Of a DNA stretch of 64,000 nt, positions 14,601-27,147 are shown piece after piece. Made by a program: the position numbers and the translations under genes. How positions within the stretch are numbered: the stretch's first letter is position 1; each line of letters starts with the position of its first letter. This DNA comes from Lineus longissimus (taxonomy: Eukaryota > Nemertea > Pilidiophora > Heteronemertea > Lineidae), in the NCBI RefSeq assembly GCF_910592395.1, contig NC_088316.1, positions 15,872,001-15,936,000 of the forward strand. Direction: 5' to 3'. A model generated the notes under the pieces. That model saw only the letters and a program-made list of their open reading frames with translations, was not told the DNA's origin and did no database searches.

Positions 14601-17600
14601 ACTCTTGGAAGCTTTAGGTTTGGTTCCAACACATCCTGCCAGCCCTGGGCAAGTTAATGAGCTACTTTTGGTGATAGAGGAGACTAGGTGACATGATCCA
14701 AACACCATCGATGGGTGCCCCTCTGAGATGATGTTCTCATGTTCTCAAAATTCCATGCATAAGTAACCATGGTACCTGGTGAACTAGCGCAGGATCGAAA
14801 ACGATAAACTCAAAATCAGCCTCGAAACCTCATGCAAAGTGATTTTATCAGTATTACAAACCAGACAGAATCTACGCACTGACACGCAACATGCAGTGAA
14901 TGATGACATCAAAGAAATAAGCAACAGCCTATGACCCTGGATGCGTCTTTATACAGAGGTTTCCAGCATCACAACCAGATCGCTGCATGACAAAGACCAA
15001 AGCTCAGGTTACCCAGCCTACTCATAGAATTAGGCTGGTATAATATCAGGGAACTGCGGAGTTTGCAAGCTCACAATACAACACTGAATGAAATGGCATG
15101 GTTTCTGGATGATGATTGTGGGTTTCCTGGAGGTTTTTAAAAAAATGGCCCAAGCTCAGTCTCTGGCTATCGCTCAAATAATTCTGAAGCCCTAGATAAA
15201 GGCCTTTAACTCACTGCATGCAGAGAGGGTCACAAACAACTATGAGACTTTATCTTTACAATTCCACAGCAAAATGTTCACCGAGGCCATAATACAAACA
15301 TAGGGACCCAAAAGGTCTCAGAGTTGATTTTGAAAGAAATCTCCAAATTAAGTTCCATTTTCTGGCACCAGAGGTCACTGTAGTGCCCAAACCCGACCAA
15401 TCATTTTAATTTCTTATGGCACCTTTATTGACAGAACTCATGATGCTCCACCAGAGGCTAAAATATTCTGGAATTCCTGATTACCACAACAAGCTTTTTC
15501 ATCATTCCCAATTCAAACACAATGGCAACTGTCTCCATCACAAATCTCCACCAGCTCCCATTGTGCGGTCTTTTCAGCAAACAATCGCGAGTTTCCCTCA
15601 AGTGCAATTGGAGAAATCCACACGGAAATCACCTAATCGGCTTTTCACATTCCATTGTGTTTGGTTTAATACAGATATTTAAATCATTTGCAACATTTGC
15701 AGGCGATTTTTAATGTATGGATGATGATGACAATGCTAGGCCACACATGGGGTAATCTCATGTCATGGACATACACACTGCATCTAAGACGAAATGTTTG
15801 ACCTCCATTTGTGTTTTGATATCTGCAGACTATGACTCATGAGTGACCAATGACCATAACAGCCCCACCCCCGACATTCCCGAACTGGTACGACAGCACC
15901 AATGAAGTCCATACAGCCTCTCATAAACCCTATTAAATACCCCTTCCCCTCTCTCGCAATTTTTACTCTGCCTCCCAAAATGTTGTCACAAATTCAATAA
16001 TAATCTCGTGTTTGGATTTTGCCCACAGCCTATCTCACAAAATCCATGATATCAGAAAGGCACAAATTTTGCACAGCAACTGATCATGGAATGAATCTAG
16101 TATGCGCTGACGGTTTCATATGACTTGATATCATGCGTCATATAATACAGATCTACAAGTTCGATCTATCTTGCATCATCTGATACTCACATCGGAAAAA
16201 ACAACGTGTGTGTGACTGTCATGTTCATATCAAGTGTAGCATAGACATTTCATGTGACTTCGTCATCACTCTAGTCTATTGGTTCCAAACTGTCTCAGAA
16301 GAGGGCATGGATTATTGAGGTCATTTACACAGCCAACAAAAGCTATAAGATGACCTGTGACATCACCTCTGCTTGTGATTGGAAGGACTCACCCAGGAGT
16401 CGGACAGTTGTTAATGAACCTAAGCGATAACCAGGCCTTTGAGCTACCAAAGGTACCATCCCATAATGATATCGTTTGGCACTAACAATCATCTGATTTG
16501 CTATGCCCTCTTGAGAGAAAATCAAGAACCAATCTAGTTTATAAAGTATATCGAACCCAGAAGGTCTGACAACATGAAATGGCTACGCATACAAATGATA
16601 AGAATTTGGAGCGTTTCCCAAATTACCCATCCTTGGCGTCGACAGGTCTTTATAGGGCCAGCATCCGCTTACAAATGGCTGTGAAATGCGACAGCCAAGC
16701 TTTTAGTTAATTCTTCTCCTGAATTATTAAAATCGTCTTTAAAGTTCGTACATTAGACAGACCCGGCTTGAAACCATGGTTGCAAGGGAACATTCAATTC
16801 TATTGCTAAATCGTCCACAAGCAATGAGGTTTTCCGGTGTCGCCAAGGAAAAAGTTCCTGCAACTTATGGATGTATCATTATCATCAAAACTCTTTTTAT
16901 CGACGTCAACCTGCTTTCCACGGAGGTACCACAATCTCAGCGACTTGACAGATGTCTTGCATAAAATGCTCCTGTGCACTTTTAGCTCTTGTCATATTGT
17001 ACCAGTAAGAGAAAGGTTGCTTCTTCAAAAAGTTAAGATCATATCAATCAAATCCCTGAAGATGGGACAGCATTACTTACCCTCTGGCCAATTTTCATAA
17101 ATAAATTGTGATATATCCGCTGCTGAATCATTCGGGGAGAACAGCAGTTCTTTTGTTTTACCACTAACCAATATTAAGCGGAGATTTATCTGGAAATACA
17201 AGAAGTGTATGACAATTAGAAAAAAAGGATATCAGGTCATATCAGGTTATCTTATGTGAGATTTGAAGAAAGATTTTAGTATGCTTTGAGAGAAACGATA
17301 TGGTGATGAAGACAAGTGATTGACCATGACATGAGGACACACAGCCTCAGTAGCCTGAGCTCTGTAGCTCTACTCGCTATCATCTAGCGTGTGTGATGGT
17401 GGTGTATGTCCTCATGTATCCTCCTGATGCTGGGGCTACGATCAATACCTACACAGCCCGCTATGCACAGATCTACATCGCTATACGCAAGATGCATAGC
17501 GCAGCCTTACAAAGCATTGCTGGAAGGAATCGAGCAGGATCTGTGATTGGCAAGACTGGTAGGTTTTGGTGCGACATTTTTCAGGCTTCTTTCGATAGGT

Positions 17601-20600
17601 TTTGTTTCCCTTGACTATCAGTGGCTTGGCTACACAGCAATAAATGACAAATACAGTCACAAAAGATTTGGTATCAGACAGGAAAAAGATGTGTTTTAAG
17701 ATATGAAAGAAAGATGTCTACAGATGATGACAGAGTTGGCTTTGTCATATTCCTTTGTAGGCATCCTAAGAGAACATCAATGAACAGTCAACATAAAGCT
17801 CGGTTTCGTTTGAAATCTTGTTATGGAACAAGATCACAGACAAGATAGACTCCCAGTATTATACTAGGGGTTTTTGATAAGTGGATTTCATTATGACATC
17901 TTTGCTTATCATGAAGACATGGTGTCTATGAGATGCCTAATTATCGTTTTTCAAATGTACTAGTGAATGAAGACAAACATTACATGTACAATATCATATC
18001 AAGATCTCACACCAAGTTCTATCAATTTGTTGCCATTGACAACAGAGGGACTATCCTCTATCAGGGGGTCTGGTACACTACCCTCCTCATCCATATTGTT
18101 ACGATGTGATTCTGGGAACATGTTCGAGGGTGGTCACAATTGAGACTGTAGAGGAGCTTTCCCTGAGGCAAAATCCTTGACTGTAATCACAATCAAAGAC
18201 ATGTTTGGTAGCCTGAGCCTAATAAGCTTCTGATACTTATAATTCTTTGTCTGACAAGACATAGCCTAGAGATAGAATGAGTGCCTTTAGTGGCTTAGCA
18301 TAGGCAAAGTTTGAAGGGTGATGTCAGCATCACATTCACACCCTATGGAACATGGCCGCCCAGTAACGGCCAGATGCCAGGCCCTCAATCACCACAACAC
18401 ATCTGGCCAAATTCATGGCCAAGGATCCGTTCATCTCTGATCGATTTCCTTTGTCATGAACAATTCTGAATTCGTTTATGAGGACATCACGTGGCCTTCG
18501 ACTAGCCGTGTCATTATATTCCGCTACAGGAGAATTTCCCAATAATCTGATCGATCAAGAAGCAAATTGTCTTGTATGACCGGGTGACGAGGTTAGTGGT
18601 GTCAGTGCGGAGTCCAATATTGTCTCGGTGTATATAAACGGACGCACTACTACATGTATTATCAGAAGGAGCCTGAAGGTGTACTTTATTGTAAGCGGAC
18701 AAATGGAAAATGTCAGTATAGAGACAGAAGCATTTGATGGTACGACACATGTAAGCAAATTCACCAAGATGCTTACACAGCACAATTGTGATGTAAGTAT
18801 TGTGACATTAACATCATCCAACTCAGCATGATATTCCCACCTTCAACATGAAATTGAATCACGACTCCAATCAGTGAAGAAAATTGTGATCTCATTCTCA
18901 ATGTGACATGCGAGGCTGAGATAACATGCAGGAAGCAAGTGATGACAATCACGATGAGGTTCATGACAAATCCTCATGATTAACTTTCAAGGACAAAACT
19001 CCACATATCTCCACTTGAAATCAAGAACGAGTGTCATCTAAGTTGCCATTTGACAAAGAGGTCAAAATCATTATACTCAAGATTACATTGGAACTATTCG
19101 GAGAGCTTGGAGCACCTAGCAAACATGACGAGGGCTGAATTTTTCATAATAATGCAGCACAAATTTGAGTTGGGAAGATGTGGGCGGATTCATACTCCAC
19201 TCCCTAGACTGCCGGCAATGTCCAAAGGCAAATATAATAGTCGCCAACTTTATTTCATACACGTACATCATCACAGTTTGCATCACCGACGTACTAAATA
19301 TTCTATTTCTGTGGCTACTTTGCGCTGAATGGCAAACTGAAGGCACATAAAATGAAACTAATTTAAAAGTACCAGCACATGAATTTTCATATCACACATG
19401 ACTAATTGGAAAGTAACGATCAAGTACAACTTATGTGGACTTTGTATTGCAAGTAAGTGATTAGGCGCACAGATGCCATCTCATGTAGCTGTCATCTGCG
19501 TTTTGAAATCACCAATCCATTATGGGCTATCAGGATATAGAAAGATTTATCATTGCAAAAAACAGTTTAAAAACGTTCTTGAACCATCCTTTTGTTGAAT
19601 AAATGGTAAGCGAATGTGAAGCGAAAATAATATTCTATTTCTAATTGTCGAAGCATGAAGTCTGATTGATGACGAGTTTCTGAGCTGCATGCACATGATT
19701 GGTTTTCAAGGATGCATCAGCTTGCAAACTATGATGACTCCATCACACCCCATCAGATTCTTACAACGGTTTCCACCTCCGACGCCAGAAATATATAATT
19801 CACCAATTCCAGTTATTTCCAGATGACAATACGTCTTGATAAAATCACGAATATAACATTGTAGAGCTGTGCAAATTGCATTACGATTTCAAAACGCATT
19901 TGGGGTGGAAGTAATTTTCAATATCAGATGATATTTTATGACTGACTCATCTTGACAGAGTCGTGCCTTCGCCCAATCATTCGAGCTGATTACGCAAACA
20001 TGCATAAGTAGTGAAACCACTTCAGAATCATCGTCAAGAATGTGCGAAGATAACTGATACCGCTGTGTCCCATCACAACTTCAATTGTGACAGGGTGTCC
20101 GATGGGTATTGTACCTAAGTGGACATGGATTGACTGGAGAGCTGGAGCGGAGTATATTCGAGAGACATAGTCCGGTAGAAATGACAGTTCAGATTGCAAT
20201 TTCTTATAGTTTGGCATGGCATGCCCTTGACCCATTTTACGCAGAGTCATCAAGTAGTTTCTGTGACATCCAATAGTTCCTGTGACAAACCATACTGGCT
20301 ACTTCTTCAGTTCTTGTGTAGAGTATCAAGAGGCAACCAACTCAAAAGTACAATCTCAGGGTCTGAGTAATTTCCAAACAAAATACAAGTGGCAGTGTAC
20401 CATACTTCAAGTCAAGTTATTACAATCCCGCCCCAACTTGAACTGAGAGTCGTCAGATGGTACACTGTCCATGAGAATCTGGGTCATTGGAGAACACATT
20501 TCAAGGGAAATTGGAAATTTTAGTTCATTGCTAGATGTAGTAGATTTACAACTGAAAATGGCAAATGCATGGCTTCAGACCTAAACACTTATGCACATGC

Positions 20601-23600
20601 CACACATACATGTAGCATGACATGATAGTTTCAAAGCATGTGCTTGAGTTCAGGCAGTGCAGTGAGTAACCCGAGACAAGAAACGAGATGGACTTCAATA
20701 ATCTGCCTGAAATCTAATTAGCGCCAAGAAACTGAAAATATCAGGTTTACATGTATCAACCATGATTTGTATACATGATTGATACTGGCCTTGGTTTGAC
20801 CTCTTCAATCAAACTCACTTGGTGGTCTCAGACTTGCATATCTCATAATCTAACAATTGCACTTAATATAATCTTGTACGATTGTCACATCATGAATTTC
20901 TAATACTTCTTTGGGGCAGGGGTTGGTCCAAGAGACTCAGGGAGGGTGTCAGTTTAGAGACAATGATTCAGATAAAACATCCTAGACTGAACAGGGCAGT
21001 TTCCCAACAGAAGTCACTTTATGATTGCAAAATAATAAAGACCCCACCCCTCCCTGTTAAGCCCACAGGACACTACCATGCAATTTCCTGGCTCGCATCT
21101 CTACACAAGTGCTGCTTATGCAATTTGCAACACTGTCCCAGCAATCAAGTCGGGTCAATACTCAACGAAATCGTGACTATGACAAGTGTAGGGATTCGGT
21201 CACATTCGTGGAGAAACGGGCTCGCATTCCCATCGATATTGACGATAGATGAATAATTGATTTCAACAGCGTCTATGTTTTTATTGTCGTAGGATAAGTT
21301 ATCGTCTGCGGTGATTTCGGATTGATTCGGAGTGTTGCATGTTTGCATGTGCAAGGTTCATTTGATTGATGCAGGCCAGGGCTGTGCTGAGTCATCATCT
21401 TCGAAAGGTCATGAGCACTTCCTTTGGTTTGCATGCTATCAGATCCTTAGTATGGGAATACGAGATACTGTTTTGGAAAACTCAAGGAATTTTCTAAATC
21501 GGCAAATAGTGATACAAATGTAGTTGTGTAGCCAACAACACCAATTGTACACCTCAAGCGAAGGAAGTTTGATCGCACTATCCACTTTATTTTTGCTCAG
21601 AAATCTATATGTCATGGTACATTCATCATAGCCAACACCATGTGTTTATAACGACTCCGCTAGTGCTAGGAAATAAGCGTAGGTTTACGATAGCGCTGTA
21701 CAGTATACATACAGGCAGTATGCTACATGTACGCTATTCCCTAAGGCAGGTTGTTTCGATCTCATCCCGTGGCTTGAAATAACCCATCACATGGTGTATC
21801 AAATGATGGAAGAGAGCGCGACTAATCAATGTGAAATTATTACAGATCATGTTATGTCGAGCAAATGAAGATACTCTCTACAGTAGTCAGTAAGTTTATC
21901 CTGTTGATTGAAGGCAAATCGAATCAATATGCAGTGGAGGATTGTTCAGTTCACAGAGCCATACTATGGGACTGGGATAACTTGTCCCAAATGAAACTCA
22001 TTTCATTTCAATTCACACACGATCAAATTTATAAAAATCTTTGTATTTATTCATCATTTATTTATTGATTACCCATTAACATCCCAAAGAAGTGACTGAG
22101 GAAAGAGAGCAGCCAGCGAAGCATTGCACAAACGATCAATTTTTAAATTGATGCAACATGCGACTATAATCCCTGCTGAATGTCACAAAGATCTCTTGCC
22201 TGCTGAGACTGTACTCATTGTAGCTTTAGAATAAACAGTAGGAGTGAGAGAAGACTAAACCATACATGTGCTTTTTGGCCATGGCAGTTATGATGCCGTC
22301 TCTATTGTCTCATTGTCACTGCTCGTCCCTATCTTCTATCCAGGCAGCCTAATGACAACTGCTTCATCTCTTATGCCAATAGTTTCCATGGAAACTCGCC
22401 ACCCAAATATATCCAGTATACAAAAATGAGACGCAAAATCATTTTGCTCGAGTTGCAGTAACAACAGCCAGACACTGCTGTGCATGATTTGACACAAACT
22501 ATTAGTATTATATTATAAGAATCTTTTGTAATGAGTAACATTCGATGATCCAGGCAAAATATTCTCTTTGCCTTCACTTCTGGACCTCTACAACAAGACA
22601 CCACGGTCTGTGGAACTGACTACCATATACAGTCACTCAATCATACACTGTGTGCTGACCATGCTGATAGCCTCGTAAAATGCACAATATTCCAGCCTAC
22701 AGATTCGTTGCTATAGTACATAAGCTTGAGGCGTTGCTGCCCTTTAGAATAATAGAAAGGTCAAGACAGTCACAAGATGGCTGGTAATGGGATTATCAGA
22801 GGCAGACGCATCATCATGCCATCATGGACTGGCACAGCACAAATTTGACTCCTTGAAATAGTGCCACTAAGCAATGAATTGGAACAACCAACAGCAGACA
22901 GAAGTGACTAATGGCGAGAGCACATCAAAGTCTCCTGGTCGATGATAATGTTTAAGCTTCCATGGTATGATATTTGTAGAATTCTCGATAGGTTTTACAC
23001 GAGATTGATTCAAGGTGTGAGTAACATACAAAACTGTGAGGGTTGAGAGTTTATCTCAACTTGTATGGAGGTGAGCTGGCATCCTTAATAAACAGCGGGT
23101 AAAGATACCACAGGCATCATTAAAACAAACATCTGCACAGGCAAATAGGCAGACTATCACCAGGCCTGACCAGAATAACACTAAGACTGTTTCCAGTCTA
23201 ACCCCCCAAAAATTGACGGACTTATCAACCAATTCTTTGGCTGACCTCTGCATAATGTAATTTTCTTGTCAGGCTGATGACACTTCTGTGACCTGGCTTC
23301 ATCTCCCAGGGGGTTGTCAGTAAAATGAGGGATATGCCACCATCTACAATGATCTACATGTACCATCCATTTTGTCAATCAACCATGGTATTTACATGGA
23401 CAAGCACCAAGAAAATAAGATAACACCAATAACGCTTCATTTGCCAAAGGGTTAACCGAACCATATAAAGAATTTATCACAATGCTAGAGTTCCATCTCA
23501 ATTGATCGTGGAATTTTCACAACTGTTTACATTAATGACATTATTATTCCAAGCCTCAAAGCACAATAAGGCAGGACATCTCTCTGGTGTATTGGGACAA

Positions 23601-25648
23601 TATGCATTGTCTTCTCCTCAAGGACCTGACAAAACCTGAGGACAACTATGCATAAATATAGAGTTTTTCGATAACATGAAATTAGACTCAATCTGCCTGA
23701 GTAGACAGATAATAGTAGTGTCTAATTTGAGAATTGAGTTGTCGGCATTTGTGGGCATTGTATCAGTTGACCACGAAGGGCAGGACTTCTTCTGCATTCA
23801 GGAAAAGGTCCTGCCACAGGCAAAATACTGGAGACATAGGCTGGATGCCAGGCTTGCTCTGGCCAGTAATGACTACCGGTACACTGAGTCACAACTGTCC
23901 ACTTTTTCAAATACTGTCCGCAAGGAGAAATGCTTTTTTTTAATTCAAGTGTGATGAGTTCAGTAGGCCTGTTGACATTAGAGAATTCAAAATATGACGT
24001 AACTTTGATCAACACAGGAAATTTATTCAGGGGTCATCTGCTTGCAGAAATAAGTTTAGAATAGTGAGAAATATATAACAAAGGCTCCAGGAAGTTCATG
24101 TAAATATAAATTCTTACTCACACATGTCCCAAGCACACACGCCTAGGCATAGCATTTTGTCTACACAAGTTCTATACAGCCAGATTAAAATGCAATACAA
24201 TTACATACATAACATTACAATAGGCCTACCCACAGCCTACACGGTAAACACTGCCGCATGTTTGTTTTTTTCACCATGGATTTTTATTTGGAAGCACATG
24301 AAAAATACCACAAGCATTTTTTCTAATTTACATGTAAATCACAGAGACACGATGATTTCCCCAGCCGTGCACAGTTGTGACGACAAAAATCAATTCTTTC
24401 CACGACATTCTGAAGTTAGTCTGAATCATGCATTGCGATCAATATGCAGACTGCTGCACAGTGAATAGACCTTACAGTTCTTTGGGAGCTAGAGTTGTAA
24501 AGTACTGTTAACTGAGGAACATGTATGTAGGACTTTAAATTCAAAAGTTCATCCCCACCTACGATGTAAATACGGGCAATCTATAGCCCAGAAAGCTCAA
24601 ACAGACAGCCTTATGTCACAAGATGGGCTGAGCATGACAGATTGAACACAGAGATTCAGGTCAACTGATTTCTAACCATGCAGACAGTTCACGTAACACA
24701 TTTTTTTTTCATTTCAATTTTATCACAGTATCAGTTTGTAAGGTGAACATTTTACCAAGGCAACAAGCTTCCTTATCCATAAATGTGTACCCTTCTTGTT
24801 TGGAGTTACACTGCATCATTCATGAGTTACCATGGTGATGGTCAGCTAAATCATGACACCCAATTATGAACTAGCAGCAACTCCCACTGTGATACGACTT
24901 TCCAAGGCACTGCCCCCCAGGGAAACATGACTTTATTTACAAGATCATTATGCAAGTTTCCAGGATGAACCTGTCCAAGTTACACTGCTGGGTGGAGGAC
25001 ACAATAACCACAGTCACATGGATTATTCACCCATCAATAATGTCAGACAAGTCGAAGTTGAAAAGGTCAGATTAGTCCATCCAAAACAAACTGCCAGGTA
25101 GAAATGACTGTGTACATGATAAATTAAGAAGACACTCATTGCAGCGTGTGTGTTACTCAGAATCAGTTTCACGAAGGATAAATTTAAACTGTTTCAAAGT
25201 CACAGGCTGTCCCACCATTTGCAGAGTTAGTTGGTTCATTGTGATACTGCCAAGGCAGAGAATCTGCTGAAACAGAACTGATAAAAAGGACGACAAAGTT
25301 AGAAATACAATTGATGTTACACTTATAAGATTGAAGACGAGATTGTGACAGATTGTGACAAGTGACAGATCTAAACAATTTCAGCAATCTGAACTACTTA
25401 ACACATTGTCAATGACATTCCTTCATCGGACTCTTGACAATCAATCACATCAGCATTCAGTAATTAGAATGAGAGTCATGCTGAATGGATGGATGACTTT
25501 TTTACATGCATTTGTCTGTTTTTTACCATATTTGACGTGGACGATGGACAATGGAACAATCTTGTCTTCACAGTCGTAACACATTTTTTAACATTTTAAT
25601 TTATTTATTTACCTTATCCGCAGGTACTCCAGTTCCTCTTGAACCCAT
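11625..25648 (-). CDS. UBL3: Ubiquitin-like protein 3 (membrane-anchored UBL)
   Basis: Five minus-strand exons: 25613-25648 (ATG; MGSRGTGVPADK), 17081-17189, 14005-14091, 13382-13459 and 11625-11686 (TGA). Together they encode 123 aa; human UBL3 has 117. The beta-grasp fold is recognisable from INLRLILVSGKTKE, LFSPNDSA, NILRLIYQGRFLHGN and LPLGKTTVMHLVARE. The C-terminus ends CCNIL, a CaaX box (human CVIL), preceded by another Cys. Family knowledge: UBL3 (MUB/HCG-1) is prenylated, plasma-membrane-associated and directs proteins to small extracellular vesicles. The start is supported by an in-frame TAA eight codons upstream. All junctions are GT-AG and keep frame. Intron 1 is 8.4 kb and intron 2 about 3 kb, unusually long for this window. 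The gene diverges from MITD1. Confidence 0.96.
14092..17080 (-). other. UBL3 intron 2
   Basis: A 2,989 bp intron with no recognisable nested exon. It holds a tRNA-derived SINE-like segment near 14565-14760. Other short open frames on both strands lack motifs. Confidence 0.75.
14565..14760 (+). repeat. tRNA-derived SINE-like segment
   Basis: An A-box-like TGGCGTGGTCGGATGG begins near 14567 and a B-box-like GGTTTGGTTCC lies at 14617-14627, with the longer spacing expected of a class II (Ser/Leu) tRNA ancestor. CTGGGCAAG follows at about 14645. The pattern fits a SINE head and not an intact tRNA. Confidence 0.5.
17190..25612 (-). other. UBL3 intron 1 (8.4 kb)
   Basis: This is a long first intron. 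I found no joinable exon of another gene on either strand. The longest open frame (20882-21256, +, 124 codons) has low-complexity composition and no motif. The notable feature is a CpG-rich patch at about 21145-21335, listed separately. Confidence 0.75.
21145..21335. promoter_or_regulatory. CpG-rich patch in UBL3 intron 1
   Basis: About 15 CpG dinucleotides occur in roughly 190 bp, while flanking intron sequence is CpG-poor. This could be an intronic enhancer or alternative promoter. The only support is composition. Confidence 0.3.
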
Positions 25649-25879
25649 TGCAATGATTTGATTAGTCACTTAGCTCCTTAGTGAGCTTTACAAGACCACG
25701 CACATGACAAGCCTAACAAAACAGGCTGTGGTGGGGCAGGAAAGCCAGTGCAGAACAGATGATCAGTTTTCACAAGGCACAAATCGGGATGGCTTATTCC
25801 ACCATCCAAAATCACCCCTTATATCCATCGTATTCAAATCATTTTTGCTTTTTTAGCATCTCTAATATGTACTTAATCC

Positions 25880-26115
25880 ACATACGCCCTGATATACTAA
25901 TCCGTTGGGTGAGATTTGCGAAAATCCACCTTTAATCGGTCACAGAAGCCGAAAGAACACTCAGAAAACAAATGGCGGAAGCGAATACACAGAGTAACTT
26001 CGGTAAACTTCGGGAATGTTGGAGGTGTCGGCATTTTCCGGAGATGGAACTTGTTGGGGTGTTTAGGCCATGGGAATGATTAATCCGGTTTACCGTCCAC
26101 CTCCCGCATGGGTTC
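25880..26115. promoter_or_regulatory. CpG-rich UBL3 promoter and 5'UTR, candidate bidirectional promoter with MITD1
   Basis: The stretch just upstream of UBL3 exon 1 has about 16 CpGs and a composite AAATGGCGGAAGCG (25970-25983). That string combines YY1-like ATGGCGG with ETS-like CGGAAG, a pairing common in housekeeping promoters. UBL3 is transcribed leftwards and MITD1 rightwards from this interval. The promoter assignment is inference from position and motifs. Confidence 0.5.
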
Positions 26116-26204
26116 AGAGCGTACTTCAAATTTTTTAATTATTTTGAAAAAAGCTATTTATTTTATTGTTGCCATTATTTTTTTAATTGAAACAAACTTT
26201 CCAA

Positions 26205-26300
26205 GGGGCGGATCCAGGAGGGGGCGCGTTTTGAATGGGCGGGGAGGGGGTCTTACCGGGGGGGGGGGGGGGCCTCCCCCAGCAATTTTTTTTAGAGTTA
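26205..26300 (+). mobile_element. hAT-like element terminus fragment with 15-nt G run
   Basis: The sequence GGGGCGGATCCAGGAGGGGG resembles a hAT-type terminal inverted repeat. It runs into G-rich DNA with 15 consecutive G (26258-26272) and then CCTCCCCCAGCA. The opposite terminus was not found, so this is a fragment at best. Confidence 0.35.
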
Positions 26301-26364
26301 AGTACCTTAGAAAAGGCGTTTTCCTCGTCTCTGACAACAACTTATGGGTTTCGTTTGCAAATGA

Positions 26365-26575
26365 TTGTTTTCAAATACCTGTACGACCTTAGTAGTGCAA
26401 ATTCTCTCGGCATTAATCTCATGGTGTTAACTCCATACGTTTCTGGTACGTTGCAGGTCAATTGTCTATGCTGCCACCTATTAGTGAAGATAATAACTAG
26501 TAGTCCCGGCCAATGTGGAAAATATTGACGCAGTTTACTTCTTCGTGCATTTTGTACACGTTGTAGTGAGTTTCA
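26365..26575 (+). repeat. Dispersed repeat, copy A (inverted partner at 60722-60905)
   Basis: This segment contains GTGCAAATTCTCTCGGCATT, TAATCTCATGGTGTTAAC and AATGTGGAAAATATTGA followed by TTTACTTCTTC and CATTTTGTACA. All of these recur in the same order on the minus strand at 60722-60852. Copy A has about 50 bp of extra sequence in the middle. Confidence 0.7.
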
Positions 26576-27147
26576 TTCGATGCTAACACCACTGACAGCT
26601 TCGACAAGTTTTCAATGTTGATGTGGGGGTCCCAAGTTAGAACAGAAGAAGCTATAATCGATGTGATTATGTATGTTTTTTGGTCTGTTTCAGTACACTG
26701 AGTTAGGCAATTGTACTTGTAGAAATTTTGGTAAATAAGGTGCAGGCTAGATTTTTCAGTGTTAATTCCCTGAGCTTAGCCTTCAAGACAGTGCTGACAT
26801 TAGACTAGTCCGACTTGAAGTCCTGTCCATGACCTAGCTTTAATTTGTACATGATGTATAAAAGGCCTCATTATATCATATACTGACTGTATAACATTGT
26901 AATAATGTGTTTTTTGCTGGTAAATAAAAGTTACATATTCAGTATTTTCCGCAGAATATGAGCATTTTTGTCTTTGTTTGCCATGGTTGTGCCTATGTCC
27001 TGATCTGTGATCATGTTTTCATGCCCATTGAGACTGCAAGTGCATGCTTTGTCAAGAAGACGGAGCATACCACGCCCATCGTCATCTCGCAAAGTTGTGC
27101 TCAAATTGTCTTTGTGTTTGTAAATTTCAGCCAATACTAACCGTAAC

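Noticed and set aside
14565-14640. Functional tRNA gene
   Set aside because: A-box and B-box resemblance is present, but acceptor and anticodon stems do not pair properly. A SINE head is the better reading.
20882-21256. 124-codon plus-strand open frame in UBL3 intron 1
   Set aside because: No domain, no flanking splice pattern, antisense to the host gene. Chance openness is more likely.
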